NCBI RefSeq assembly: GCF_000012985.1
Contig: NC_007645.1
Coordinates: 6,288,001-6,352,000 of the forward strand
Direction of reading: 5' to 3'
From: Hahella chejuensis KCTC 2396
Lineage (GTDB): Bacteria > Pseudomonadota > Gammaproteobacteria > Pseudomonadales > Oleiphilaceae
Length of the DNA: 64,000 nt
Position 1 is the stretch's first letter, and each line of letters starts with the position of its first letter. Of the stretch, positions 1 to 8,052 are shown piece by piece. The translations under genes and the position numbers were made by a program. The notes beneath the pieces are model-generated. The model had not been told where the DNA came from, did not search any database, and saw only the letters and a list, made by a program, of their open reading frames with translations.

Positions 1-1696
1 GCGTGGGATAGATCCAGGCGCTCACCGTCAGGTTATCGGTGATGTCCAGCAGATTGTTATCAGCGATTTCAATGTACTGTGAGCTGCCGTTAAACTCCGC
101 ATAGGCGCAGGTGCCGGGGTCGCCGGCGATCGCCGGGGCTGTATCCAGTGTCTGCGCGCCGTTATAGGCGCGGCCGCTCAGGTTGTTGCCGCTGGCGTCG
201 CTGACTTCGCCAGCGGAGCCGTTCCAGACCTCATCCTCCATGCGCCAGATGGCGATGGCGGAAAACCCACACGCGCTGGGCGCGCCGCTGGCGGCGATAT
301 TAACGTTATCGATATCCATGAACTCGTTAGAGCTATTGTAACGACTATTGATGCGAAAACGGATGCGGGTATTGGCGGAAAGATAGGGCGTCAGATCGAT
401 CGTCGCTGTTCCACTTACATCATTACTGTAGGACGCCACCACCGTGTAGCTGGCGCCGCCATTGGCCGACACCGCAACATCAAAGCGGTCCGAGCCTTCG
501 AGATTACCTGAAGTAGAATAGCTATAGGTCAAGGTCGCAGAAGTGTAAGCAGAAAGGTTGACCTCCCGGTCCAAGCCAGGGAGCCCGGAAGAAAAATAGC
601 CATTGAATCGCGCCGCACCTCCAGTTACCTGCACATAGCCTGAACCGGCGCTTCCATTATCATCGACTTCCTGCCAACTACCGCTCCAGCTTCCTAAGCC
701 TCCGCTGTAATCGCCAGAACTGAAGTCATCGCTAAACTCACCAGTAGTGGAATCATCCAAAGTAAACGTAACGCTTTGCGTGGGATAGGTGGTTTGCAGC
801 GTATAGGTCACGCCCGTGCTCAACGAACTCGTGGTGAGCAGCACCGTATCTGAGTCCACCAGGGACGCGCTCAAGACGGAGGCGCCGTTATCCAGGCTGT
901 AATTAGAGGCGTCCACCGCCCGCGCCGGCGAAACCGGTGCGGCGAAATCCACGGTGACCTGAGTGGGCGTCGTACAACTGGCTGCGGCGGCGGACAAGGC
1001 GGGAAACTCTCGTCGCCACAGCAAATCAGTGGCGTCATTGACCGAAGCGGCGTCAAAGGAATACTGGGTGTAATCGGAATTATCCACCTCGATACCAATA
1101 GTGGCGCTGGCGCCATTGGCGTTGTCATTGCCGTAACGGAACAGCACATTGCCGTTTTCATACAGCACGATCTGTATGGAATAGCTGGCGCCGGCGCCGT
1201 TATAGCGGGGAACGCCATTCCAGGAGGCAACGAACCGCCGGTTGGGCGCAGTCCCGGATGTTCCGTAGGTAACGCTGCCTCCCAGAGAGGGCTCCAGATC
1301 GTCCCAGTAACCCAGGATGGCTCGGTCGGCGGGCTCTTCATAACCCGGACAGGTCCCGGTGCAGGCCCCTTCTATTGGCAGCGCTTCATTGGTGTAGTCT
1401 TTGTAAAACCCCTGGTCTGCGCCAAAATGCAGCGCGCCGTTGGAGAGAATCCGCACCTGGGTATAGCCGGTCTGCCCCAGATAAAACGTGAAGCCGATAT
1501 TGACCAGTTGGAAGTCGTCATCGCGCGGGTAACCAGTCAATGAGCTATCCCGATTCCAGGTGACTGTCGATGAAGTCGAGTCAAAGGCTGTGCCGGACAC
1601 CGTCTCCACCACATAGGCGGCAAGCGCGCCCGCACCATGTCCACCCAGACAGACCAGCGCCGTCAGCGTTAACAGAATCCGGCGCAACCGACGCAT
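1..1696 (-). CDS. mshQ: MshQ-like MSHA pilus-associated surface protein (3' end beyond window)
   Basis: The frame opens with an ATG at 1696 and stays open to the left edge, giving about 565 residues of a longer protein. The ATG overlaps the stop of the preceding gene as ATGA, which suggests translational coupling. The N-terminus is a typical signal peptide (basic MRRLRR, then a hydrophobic stretch ending near GAGALA). The rest is rich in Ser, Thr, Gly, Asp and Asn, as in secreted adhesin-like proteins. The last readable part (NLTVSAWIYPT) looks like the start of a LamG/concanavalin-like jelly roll, which MshQ proteins carry. MshQ is the last and largest gene of MSHA operons; its exact role is poorly known, probably at the pilus or cell surface. 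The family call rests on operon position plus the LamG-like segment. Confidence 0.8.
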   Translation of the reverse strand, partial: MRRLRRILLTLTALVCLGGHGAGALAAYVVETVSGTAFDSTSSTVTWNRDSSLTGYPRDDDFQLVNIGFTFYLGQTGYTQVRILSNGALHFGADQGFYKDYTNEALPIEGACTGTCPGYEEPADRAILGYWDDLEPSLGGSVTYGTSGTAPNRRFVASWNGVPRYNGAGASYSIQIVLYENGNVLFRYGNDNANGASATIGIEVDNSDYTQYSFDAASVNDATDLLWRREFPALSAAAASCTTPTQVTVDFAAPVSPARAVDASNYSLDNGASVLSASLVDSDTVLLTTSSLSTGVTYTLQTTYPTQSVTFTLDDSTTGEFSDDFSSGDYSGGLGSWSGSWQEVDDNGSAGSGYVQVTGGAARFNGYFSSGLPGLDREVNLSAYTSATLTYSYSTSGNLEGSDRFDVAVSANGGASYTVVASYSNDVSGTATIDLTPYLSANTRIRFRINSRYNSSNEFMDIDNVNIAASGAPSACGFSAIAIWRMEDEVWNGSAGEVSDASGNNLSGRAYNGAQTLDTAPAIAGDPGTCAYAEFNGSSQYIEIADNNLLDITDNLTVSAWIYPT

Positions 1697-2121
1697 CAGT
1701 GCGCCCTCACTTCAATGGTGCGCGACGCTGTTTCATCGCCGCCGCCGCAGCTTCCCGTGCTGCGGAGGGTGAAATAGTCGTCCCCGCCAGCCGAGTCCGT
1801 CAGACACACCACCGATGCGGAACATCCCGCCAGGCCGTCTGCGGTGAAAGTTAAATCCGGAAACCCCACGGAACAATCGTTGTCGGCGCCGCCGGCAGGA
1901 AACAAGCGCCCCAACGCCGCCTGCGCGCCGGTTTCCGCCGCGTAGAAGGCGCGCGTGGAGAGTATGTCCATGGATACGCCTTCCGCCGTAGAGCGCTCCA
2001 GTTCCGTGATCGCCACCACCAATAGTCCCAATATCACAATGACAAACAAAGCGGCGGGCAATCCCAGACCCGCTTGTCGCTGGCGACGTATCGGATGGAT
2101 GAGGCGACGATCAGGGCACAT
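1696..2121 (-). CDS. mshP: MSHA biogenesis protein MshP
   Basis: A 141-residue small membrane protein. A basic N-terminus (IRRQRQAGLGLP) is followed by one hydrophobic helix (about residues 18-38) and a Cys-containing, presumably periplasmic domain. The run AGLGLPAALFVIVIL resembles a PilX-type minor pilin N-terminus, but without a clear G/FTLIE prepilin cleavage motif. I place the start at ATG 2121, 11 bases inside the 3' end of mshO. A longer frame to 2166 would add 15 residues that lie inside mshO. The stop overlaps the mshQ start. It probably acts as a minor component or initiator of the MSHA pilus. Confidence 0.78.
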   Translation of the reverse strand: MCPDRRLIHPIRRQRQAGLGLPAALFVIVILGLLVVAITELERSTAEGVSMDILSTRAFYAAETGAQAALGRLFPAGGADNDCSVGFPDLTFTADGLAGCSASVVCLTDSAGGDDYFTLRSTGSCGGGDETASRTIEVRAH

Positions 2122-2893
2122 TGCGGATGTTGACCTCCTGCTGGATGTCGAAGCTTTCCCCGCCATCGGATACCCGAAAGCTCATCTGCACCACTGCATT
2201 ACGCACCAGAGACGCGGGCGTATAATTGAAATCCGTCGTGCCCGCCGCCACCAGATTGATCAACATTTCCCGTACGCCGCCGCTTGAAGGAGGCAGATCC
2301 GGAGTAGCATTGAAACCATAATTCACATAGCGATAGATCGCCGTACCGGATTGGCAATACGCCACTGGCGTTCCTACCAGATACATCCGGCGTGCGGGTG
2401 AGTCCGTGGGAAATTGATGATTCGCGGACAAAGTGACGGTGACGTCATCAGCCCCAGTAGGTAATTGCGCCAGCGCATCGGATAAAGAATTAGGCCCCGG
2501 ACTTTGCGGGTCATACAGCTCGCTTTGATCAATGGGATAAATAGCCGCCCGTCCAATCACCGCGCTATCCAGACGGGCGCCCACAGCGTCAATGCTGGCG
2601 GCGGGACTGGAAATGGGAGCGCTGACATAGTCCGTGCCGGCGAGGACGGGAATAAATTCGATACAGCCGCTGGCGACCCGCACCGAGTTGGGCAGCGCAG
2701 AACGGATCGCGCGCGACATTTTTTCCGCTGCGATCAACCCCGCTGTCGCCATTTGCTGACGTTCCGCCGTGTCCACATAACCTCCCACGGTCGCGGTGAT
2801 AAAGCGGGTCACGCCCACCGCCAGCACGCTGACAATGACGATCACCATCACCAATTCGATCAATGTAAACCCGTGGGAGCGTCCTGTCTTCAT
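2111..2893 (-). CDS. mshO: MSHA prepilin-like protein MshO
   Basis: A type IV prepilin of 260 residues. A short leader (MKTGRSHG) is followed by the prepilin peptidase site FTLIELVMV with the conserved Glu at +5 and a hydrophobic N-terminal helix, then a long pilin-like globular domain. An in-frame TTG lies 12 bases upstream, but ATG 2893 has a GAGG ribosome-binding site about six bases before it, so I chose the ATG. The 3' end overlaps mshP by 11 bases. Large minor pilins of this type sit at the pilus tip in related systems; that role is inferred from the family. Confidence 0.88.
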   Translation of the reverse strand: MKTGRSHGFTLIELVMVIVIVSVLAVGVTRFITATVGGYVDTAERQQMATAGLIAAEKMSRAIRSALPNSVRVASGCIEFIPVLAGTDYVSAPISSPAASIDAVGARLDSAVIGRAAIYPIDQSELYDPQSPGPNSLSDALAQLPTGADDVTVTLSANHQFPTDSPARRMYLVGTPVAYCQSGTAIYRYVNYGFNATPDLPPSSGGVREMLINLVAAGTTDFNYTPASLVRNAVVQMSFRVSDGGESFDIQQEVNIRNVP

Positions 2894-2901
2894 ACTACGC
2901 C

Positions 2902-3405
2902 TCAAAAATTGGCCCGATAGGCGGAAAAGGTCATCGCCGGGCCGGAAGGCGGCGTTATCGTCACCCTCACCAGCTTGGCGTTCGACGCCGACAAGCCAAT
3001 GTCCGCGCCCGCGCAGGTCACTGACACGCTCACCAGATAGCCGGGGTAATTATTGAAGTCCGCATCGGTCTGCGAGCGCGGCGCTTCATTGAGGACGCCA
3101 TCGTAATCGTCCACATCATCGTACTCGTCGCGACTGCCCTCCTCGGTGACGATATTGCAACTGGTCACCGGCGGCGCGCCGCCGGATGGGGTCGCCTCGT
3201 CATAACGTTTGCCGAGAATTTCATCCAGATACGCCTGCGCCAATTGAATGGTGCGATTGCGCAACAGCACATCGCTGCTGCGGCCGATGCTGCCGCTCAT
3301 GGCGGTGACGATCGCCACCAGGGCGACGCCAATCACGATGATGGTGATCACCAGCTCCACCAGGGTGACGCCGCGCTGTCGCTCAGGATTCGCAAAAGCC
3401 TTCAT
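2902..3405 (-). CDS. mshD: MSHA minor prepilin MshD
   Basis: A 167-residue prepilin. The leader MKAFANPERQRG precedes VTLVELVITI, a type IV prepilin cleavage site with Val rather than Phe at +1 and Glu at +5. A single N-terminal hydrophobic helix is followed by an acidic stretch (DEYDDVDDYDG) in the globular domain, possibly metal-binding. The ATG lies 23 bases inside the 3' end of mshC, so the genes are translationally packed. It is probably a low-abundance pilin needed for MSHA assembly, by analogy with other MSHA operons. Confidence 0.87.
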   Translation of the reverse strand: MKAFANPERQRGVTLVELVITIIVIGVALVAIVTAMSGSIGRSSDVLLRNRTIQLAQAYLDEILGKRYDEATPSGGAPPVTSCNIVTEEGSRDEYDDVDDYDGVLNEAPRSQTDADFNNYPGYLVSVSVTCAGADIGLSASNAKLVRVTITPPSGPAMTFSAYRANF

Positions 3406-3904
3406 AGGCGTATCCCAAGGTGGTGATGCAAATCGGGTAAGCCGTATCGCCGCTGACGCAGATAAGCGTATTGGTGGTTCCGCCGGAAGCCGGATTAATC
3501 ACATCGCCATCCTGATTAAAGGTGATGGTCGCCGGCAAGGCGCCGCCCCCACAGGAAGTGGTCGCGCTCTGACTCCAGCTGATGCTGACGCCGGAAGCGT
3601 CGACCTCGCGTTGCGAGACGTAACCGCCCTGTGCCACCACGCCGGAAAAATCAGCGCCGGACAGCGACAAGGTCAAAGTGGTGGTGGGCGCGGCGCGGCG
3701 ACCAATGGCGACTTGTTCCGCCAGACGCGCCTGAGAGAGGATTTGATCGGCGACCACACGGGCCGAGTAAGCGTCCCGTGTGGCGAAAAGACTAATGGCC
3801 GTGACGGACAGGATTCCGAGCAGAATCATCACCATGATCATCTCGATCATGGTGAAACCGCTATTGAGAGCTTTGACTCCCCCTCGCCGCCGGAATACCT
3901 TCAC
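3383..3904 (-). CDS. mshC: MSHA minor prepilin MshC
   Basis: A 173-residue GspH/FimT-like minor prepilin. The leader ends in Gly before FTMIEMIMVMILLGIL, a prepilin peptidase site with Glu at +5. The start codon is GTG (3902-3904), with a weak AGG-type ribosome-binding site upstream. Several Cys residues in the globular part could form disulfides. It lies between the major pilin gene and mshD, the usual place for MshC. Confidence 0.87.
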   Translation of the reverse strand: MKVFRRRGGVKALNSGFTMIEMIMVMILLGILSVTAISLFATRDAYSARVVADQILSQARLAEQVAIGRRAAPTTTLTLSLSGADFSGVVAQGGYVSQREVDASGVSISWSQSATTSCGGGALPATITFNQDGDVINPASGGTTNTLICVSGDTAYPICITTLGYAYEGFCES

Positions 3905-3934
3905 ACACGGACCTGACTCAGCTTAAGGTAACGA

Positions 3935-4393
3935 TCAAGGGCAAGTGGTTGTACCGCCAATCACAGGAGCAGTATTTGCCGCCGCGGATTGCGCATAGGT
4001 AACCGTACAACTGGTTGCGACAGTGACGGTAGTTGTTCCGCCTGCGTGAGCGACAGTGACATTTCCGCCATCAATTTGTGATGCGGCCTCGATTCCCGTC
4101 GCTGTGCCCGCCGGATACCCAAACACGACATCAATCGATGTTCCATCCACAGTCACAGTGCTGGTCGCAGCCTGATCGTCGCAGGAAGTCGTAGCCAGAC
4201 AGGCGGCATGAACAATCGCCGATGCTGACCTTACTGAGCCCTCTATGCCTGAGCGCGTCGCCGCTTCGGCCTGTGAAGATAAATCCGCAAATTTCGGCAA
4301 CGCAAACGCCGCCAGTATTCCCAGAATAACGATTACCATGACCAGCTCAATCAGCGTAAAGCCCGACTGCTGTGTCTTTATCTGCCTTTGCAT
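3935..4393 (-). CDS. mshA: MSHA major pilin MshA
   Basis: The structural pilin, 152 residues. The leader MQRQIKTQQSG is followed by FTLIELVMVIVILGILAAF, a canonical type IVa prepilin N-terminus cut by a prepilin peptidase (PilD type, not in this window). Two Cys in CLATTSC and two in the C-terminal part (ATSC and TTTCP) suggest the usual pilin disulfides. A strong GAGGA ribosome-binding site precedes the ATG. The 85-base gap to the upstream gene is the largest in the operon and may carry a separate promoter, as expected for a highly expressed pilin. Confidence 0.93.
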   Translation of the reverse strand: MQRQIKTQQSGFTLIELVMVIVILGILAAFALPKFADLSSQAEAATRSGIEGSVRSASAIVHAACLATTSCDDQAATSTVTVDGTSIDVVFGYPAGTATGIEAASQIDGGNVTVAHAGGTTTVTVATSCTVTYAQSAAANTAPVIGGTTTCP

Positions 4394-4415
4394 AGTTGTT
4401 CCTCCACGAGAACAT

Positions 4416-4444
4416 GTAATCTTTTAATCAAGTATAGACGTCAA
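4416..4444 (-). promoter_or_regulatory. Weak candidate sigma-70 promoter before mshA
   Basis: On the minus strand, TTGACG (4439-4444; 5 of 6 to the -35 consensus) lies 17 bases before GATTAC (4416-4421; 3 of 6 to the -10 consensus). A second -10-like TATACT lies at 4431-4436 without a good -35. The position just upstream of the major pilin is sensible, but the -10 match is poor. Confidence 0.3.
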
Positions 4445-4477
4445 GTTATTCTTGTGTTTGTAAAATAGTTAAATATT

Positions 4478-5047
4478 TCAATCGTTATCAGCGCTTTTGC
4501 GTTGTACGGACAGCCTCACTTCGCCGCTTTCGGCGTTATACAGCAGTGAAAAAAAATCCTTCCCCTGTACGCCAATCTGATAGGCGCAGACCGTTCCTAC
4601 AGCCAATGCATCCACCTTCTCCTGCAACGCCGCCTCCGTCGCGCTGCTGCGGCGCAACAGCAGTGTAGAATACAGGCGCCGGCAGCTTTCATCCGTCATC
4701 ACCGCCGCGACTGGATGGCTATCGCCAACATCAACAGGCCAGCCTTGCGCGTTCATTCGCAACACGCCGCCGCCCTGCCCCTGAAAATCTTCCGGGCTGA
4801 AATCCGAACCCGCCGTCAGCGTCCCCAATTCAACCGAGTCTGAACTCCCTCCCTTCGCCAGCCAGGCGGTATGAGCCAGCCGCAGACTGGTGAGAAACGC
4901 CGTCTTCAGTTGTTGCGCGCGCACCTCGCCGGCGTTATCCACCAAGTTGTCCATGGAGCGCAGAAACACACCTGTCAGCACCGCGATCAGCGCCCCAATC
5001 ACCCATATCTCCACTCGCAGAAACTGGCTCAGCCAACGTCCCGCCAT
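4478..5047 (-). CDS. mshF: MshF-like MSHA biogenesis protein
   Basis: A 189-residue protein with one N-terminal membrane helix (about residues 12-30) and a periplasmic domain. It occupies the mshF slot between mshG and mshA. The segment after the helix (LKTAFLTSLRLAHTAWLAKG) and the later phrase LRMNAQGWPVDVG recall the globular part of MshB-type pilins, but no prepilin peptidase motif is present. It could therefore be MshF or a divergent MshB/MshF-type protein without leader processing. Its ATG starts 2 bases downstream of the mshG stop. Confidence 0.55.
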   Translation of the reverse strand: MAGRWLSQFLRVEIWVIGALIAVLTGVFLRSMDNLVDNAGEVRAQQLKTAFLTSLRLAHTAWLAKGGSSDSVELGTLTAGSDFSPEDFQGQGGGVLRMNAQGWPVDVGDSHPVAAVMTDESCRRLYSTLLLRRSSATEAALQEKVDALAVGTVCAYQIGVQGKDFFSLLYNAESGEVRLSVQRKSADND

Positions 5048-5049
5048 GC

Positions 5050-6279
5050 TTATTTACCCAGCGCCGCCTGACCCAGACTCCACATGGGCAGGAACACGCC
5101 CAGCGCCAGAATCAGCACCATCACGCCCATCACCACCAACAGAATGGGTTCAATGGATTCCGCCAGTCGTTTAAGGGAGTATTCGATTTCCTCATCATAG
5201 AAATTCGCCACCTCCACCAGCAGACTATCCACTGAACCGGTTTCTTCTCCCACCGCCAGCATTTGCATTACCAATGGCGAGAACATGTTGGTGGCCCGCG
5301 CCGTGCGCACCAGCGTGTCGCCGCGCTCAATACCGTTCCGCATGTCAGCGATAGCGGAGCCGACATATTTGTTGTCCACCGCTTCCGCCACCAAGGTCAG
5401 CGCGGAAGTGACCGGCAGCCCCGCCGCCAGCATCATGGAAAAGTTGCGGGAAAAGCGGGACAGCGCCACCAGTTCAAACAAAGGACCAACGATGGGTATA
5501 CGCAGTTTGAAGCGATCCCAGCGATAGGCGCCCTGAGGCGTTTTTTTCCAACGGATAAAGCCATAAATCGCAGCCGCCAACCCCGCCGCCACAAACCAGC
5601 CGTAATTAATCATAAAATTGGACGTCGCCACCAAAATCTTGGTGGGCAGGGGCAAGTCGGCGCCGAACTTGGCGAACACGCCGGCGAAGGCGGGAATCAC
5701 GAAGAAGTTAACCACCAGCAACGCGATAGTGATCGCCACCACCACCATGATGGGATAGCGCACCGCCTGCCCCACCCGCTTGCGGGTATCCCGCTCCAGT
5801 TCGATATTTTCCCCCAATTGCCGAAATGACTCTTCCAGTTGTCCGGTGTTCTCCCCCACCAGAATCATGGAGACGAAAAGCTCATTGAAGGTGCGGGGAT
5901 GGGCGCGCATGGCGGTGGCCAGGTTCACCCCGCCCTCCAGACGCCGCGCCACGTCGTCCAGCACTTCCGCCAGCGTCTCGGAGCGCGTGGATTCCGCCAG
6001 TCCGCGTATGGCGCGAATAATCGGGATGCCGGCGCGGCTGAGCGCATGCATTTGACGACAGAGAATCACCAGCTCATCCAGCGTTACTTTTTTGCGGAAG
6101 ATGGGCAGTTTTTTCAGCCACAGCAGCACGTCCGTTTGCGCTTCCTGCTCCTGAATGCTGGTGGGCGTCACGCCTTTACGCAGCAGCTCATTGGCCAGCG
6201 CTTCCCGGTTGACGGCCTCCTGCACGCCTTCAATCAGCGCGCCCTTGCTGTCGCGCCCTTTAAATGCAAAATTCGCCAC
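5050..6279 (-). CDS. mshG: MSHA inner-membrane platform protein MshG
   Basis: A GspF/PilC-family polytopic platform protein, 409 residues. It shows the usual duplicated cytoplasmic helical domains separated by membrane helices (about residues 170-190, 215-235 and 375-400). This family couples the MshE ATPase to pilin addition at the inner membrane. The start codon is GTG, two bases after the mshE stop, so translation is probably coupled. Length and the terminal VFLPMWSLGQA segment are normal for the family. Confidence 0.92.
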   Translation of the reverse strand: MANFAFKGRDSKGALIEGVQEAVNREALANELLRKGVTPTSIQEQEAQTDVLLWLKKLPIFRKKVTLDELVILCRQMHALSRAGIPIIRAIRGLAESTRSETLAEVLDDVARRLEGGVNLATAMRAHPRTFNELFVSMILVGENTGQLEESFRQLGENIELERDTRKRVGQAVRYPIMVVVAITIALLVVNFFVIPAFAGVFAKFGADLPLPTKILVATSNFMINYGWFVAAGLAAAIYGFIRWKKTPQGAYRWDRFKLRIPIVGPLFELVALSRFSRNFSMMLAAGLPVTSALTLVAEAVDNKYVGSAIADMRNGIERGDTLVRTARATNMFSPLVMQMLAVGEETGSVDSLLVEVANFYDEEIEYSLKRLAESIEPILLVVMGVMVLILALGVFLPMWSLGQAALGK

Positions 6280-6281
6280 GG

Positions 6282-8018
6282 TCAGCTGAACTCCAGATGG
6301 CTCGGTGAGTGCGGCAGATCGCCCAACGACGCCGAGATGCGGAATACTTCGTCCAACGTGGTGACGCCTTCCCGCGCATAGTCCAACGCGCTCAGCGCCA
6401 GCGGGCGATAATGCAGAGAACGTTTGGCGGCGTGAGTGAAAGCGCTCTGATCGTTCTTACGCAGCGCATCCAATAGCGCGTCGCTCATTTCCAGTAATTC
6501 ATAGACCCCGATACGGCCGCGGTAACCGGAGTTGCCGCATTGATAGCAGCCTGCGCCTCTGAAGAAGTGCGTGGGCAAGGATTCCTGAGTCATGGCGTGC
6601 AGCCAGATTTTTTCCTGCTCGCTGGCCTGATAAGGCTGCTTGCAGTTATCGCAAATACGTTTCACCAGACGCTGCGCCACCACCGCCGTCAGCGCGCTGG
6701 CCACCAGATAGGGTTCAGCGCCCATATCAATCAGGCGCATGGCGCTGGAGATGGAGTCGTTGGTGTGCAGCGTGGATAACACAAAGTGGCCGGTCATGGC
6801 GGCGCGCAAGCCGATTTCGGCGGTTTCCTGATCCCGCATTTCTCCCACCAGCACCACATCCGGGTCCTGACGCAATGCGGCGCGCAGCACGGACGCAAAG
6901 TCGAGCCCGATTTTCGGGTTCACCTGCACCTGCGTCACCCGCGGCAAGCGGTATTCCACCGGGTCTTCCGCCGTGATGATTTTCACTTCCGGCCGATTCA
7001 GTTCCGTCAATGCGCCGTATAGCGTGGTGGTTTTCCCGCTACCGGTAGGTCCGGTAACCAGGAGAATGCCATGGGGACGTTTAATCAGGATGCGCAGCCT
7101 GTCCAGCAGCTTCTTCGGCATGCCGGTGGCTTCCAGGTTCAACATGCCTTCGGTCTGATCCAGCAAGCGCATCACCACCGATTCGCCATACTGCACCGGC
7201 ATGGTGGACAGACGCACATCAATGGAGCGGCCTTTGACCCGCACGTTAAAGCGGCCGTCCTGGGGCAGGCGCTTCTCGGAAATATTGAGGCCGGACATCA
7301 GTTTCAAACGCAACACCAGCGCCGCGTTGACGCGTCTTTCCTTCATCACCTGCTCGTGCAGCACGCCGTCGATACGCTGCCGCAGACGCACCACGTTCTC
7401 ATCCGGTTCGATGTGGATATCTGAGGCGCGCGCCACCACGGCGTCTTCAAAGATGGACTGCAACAGGCGCACCACCGGCGCCTCGGTGTCATCGCCTCCC
7501 GCCGCCAGTTCCGCCAGATCGAAGGCGTCTTCGCCGAGCTCGTCTTCCAGTTCGCCGGCGATGCTGGCGATTTCCTCCGTGCGCCGATACACCAGATCCA
7601 ACGTGTCCAGCAGTTCGCTTTCCCGCACTACCGCCTGCCGTATGGGTTGTTTCAGCACACGCACCAGTTCGTCGTAGCCGAAGATATCCATGGGATCAGA
7701 CATACCCACCAGCAACTCGCCTTTCTCCTCCGACAACACGATAGCGCGGAAGCGGCGCGCCGCGGTTTCCGGCAGGCGTTTGATCAGCTCCTGATTGAAC
7801 TGGTAATGGCGCAGTTGCACGAAAGGAATACCCATCTGCTGCGACAGGAAACGCAGCAGGCTGTCCTCATCCATATATCCCAGGTCAATCAGGGTGCGGC
7901 CAAGCTTGCGGCCGGCTTTTTTCTGCTCGCTCAACGCCGTCATCAGTTGCTCTTCTGTGATGACGCCGTTTTGCACCAGCAAATCGCCTAAACGTATTTT
8001 CTTTTTCGGTTCGACCAT
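6282..8018 (-). CDS. mshE: MSHA pilus extension ATPase MshE with cyclic-di-GMP-binding MshEN domain
   Basis: A GspE/PilB-family secretion ATPase, 578 residues. Two tandem 24-residue MshEN motifs are visible at 9-32 (starting RLGDLLVQNG) and 38-61 (starting KLGRTLIDLG). In Vibrio MshE this repeat binds cyclic-di-GMP, and both copies here keep the Leu-Gly, central Gly and terminal Gln positions. The motor domain has Walker A GPTGSGKT (323-330), an Asp box (AEDPVEY), Walker B around DPDVVLVGEMRD (385-396) and a His box near LSTLHTND. Four Cys (456, 459, 491, 494) form the usual zinc tetracysteine. It powers MSHA polymerisation, and its activity is predicted to follow cellular cyclic-di-GMP. Confidence 0.96.
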   Translation of the reverse strand: MVEPKKKIRLGDLLVQNGVITEEQLMTALSEQKKAGRKLGRTLIDLGYMDEDSLLRFLSQQMGIPFVQLRHYQFNQELIKRLPETAARRFRAIVLSEEKGELLVGMSDPMDIFGYDELVRVLKQPIRQAVVRESELLDTLDLVYRRTEEIASIAGELEDELGEDAFDLAELAAGGDDTEAPVVRLLQSIFEDAVVARASDIHIEPDENVVRLRQRIDGVLHEQVMKERRVNAALVLRLKLMSGLNISEKRLPQDGRFNVRVKGRSIDVRLSTMPVQYGESVVMRLLDQTEGMLNLEATGMPKKLLDRLRILIKRPHGILLVTGPTGSGKTTTLYGALTELNRPEVKIITAEDPVEYRLPRVTQVQVNPKIGLDFASVLRAALRQDPDVVLVGEMRDQETAEIGLRAAMTGHFVLSTLHTNDSISSAMRLIDMGAEPYLVASALTAVVAQRLVKRICDNCKQPYQASEQEKIWLHAMTQESLPTHFFRGAGCYQCGNSGYRGRIGVYELLEMSDALLDALRKNDQSAFTHAAKRSLHYRPLALSALDYAREGVTTLDEVFRISASLGDLPHSPSHLEFS

Positions 8019-8052
8019 AATTACTCTCTATCTCTCCGCTGCGCTTGCGGTG

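Noticed and set aside
871-1341. Minus-strand open frame of 156 codons inside the left-edge gene
   Set aside because: It lies in another frame of mshQ, whose own frame is open from 1696 to the edge and has a signal peptide; the composition (Pro/Thr/Ser-rich, no domain) is that of a shadow.
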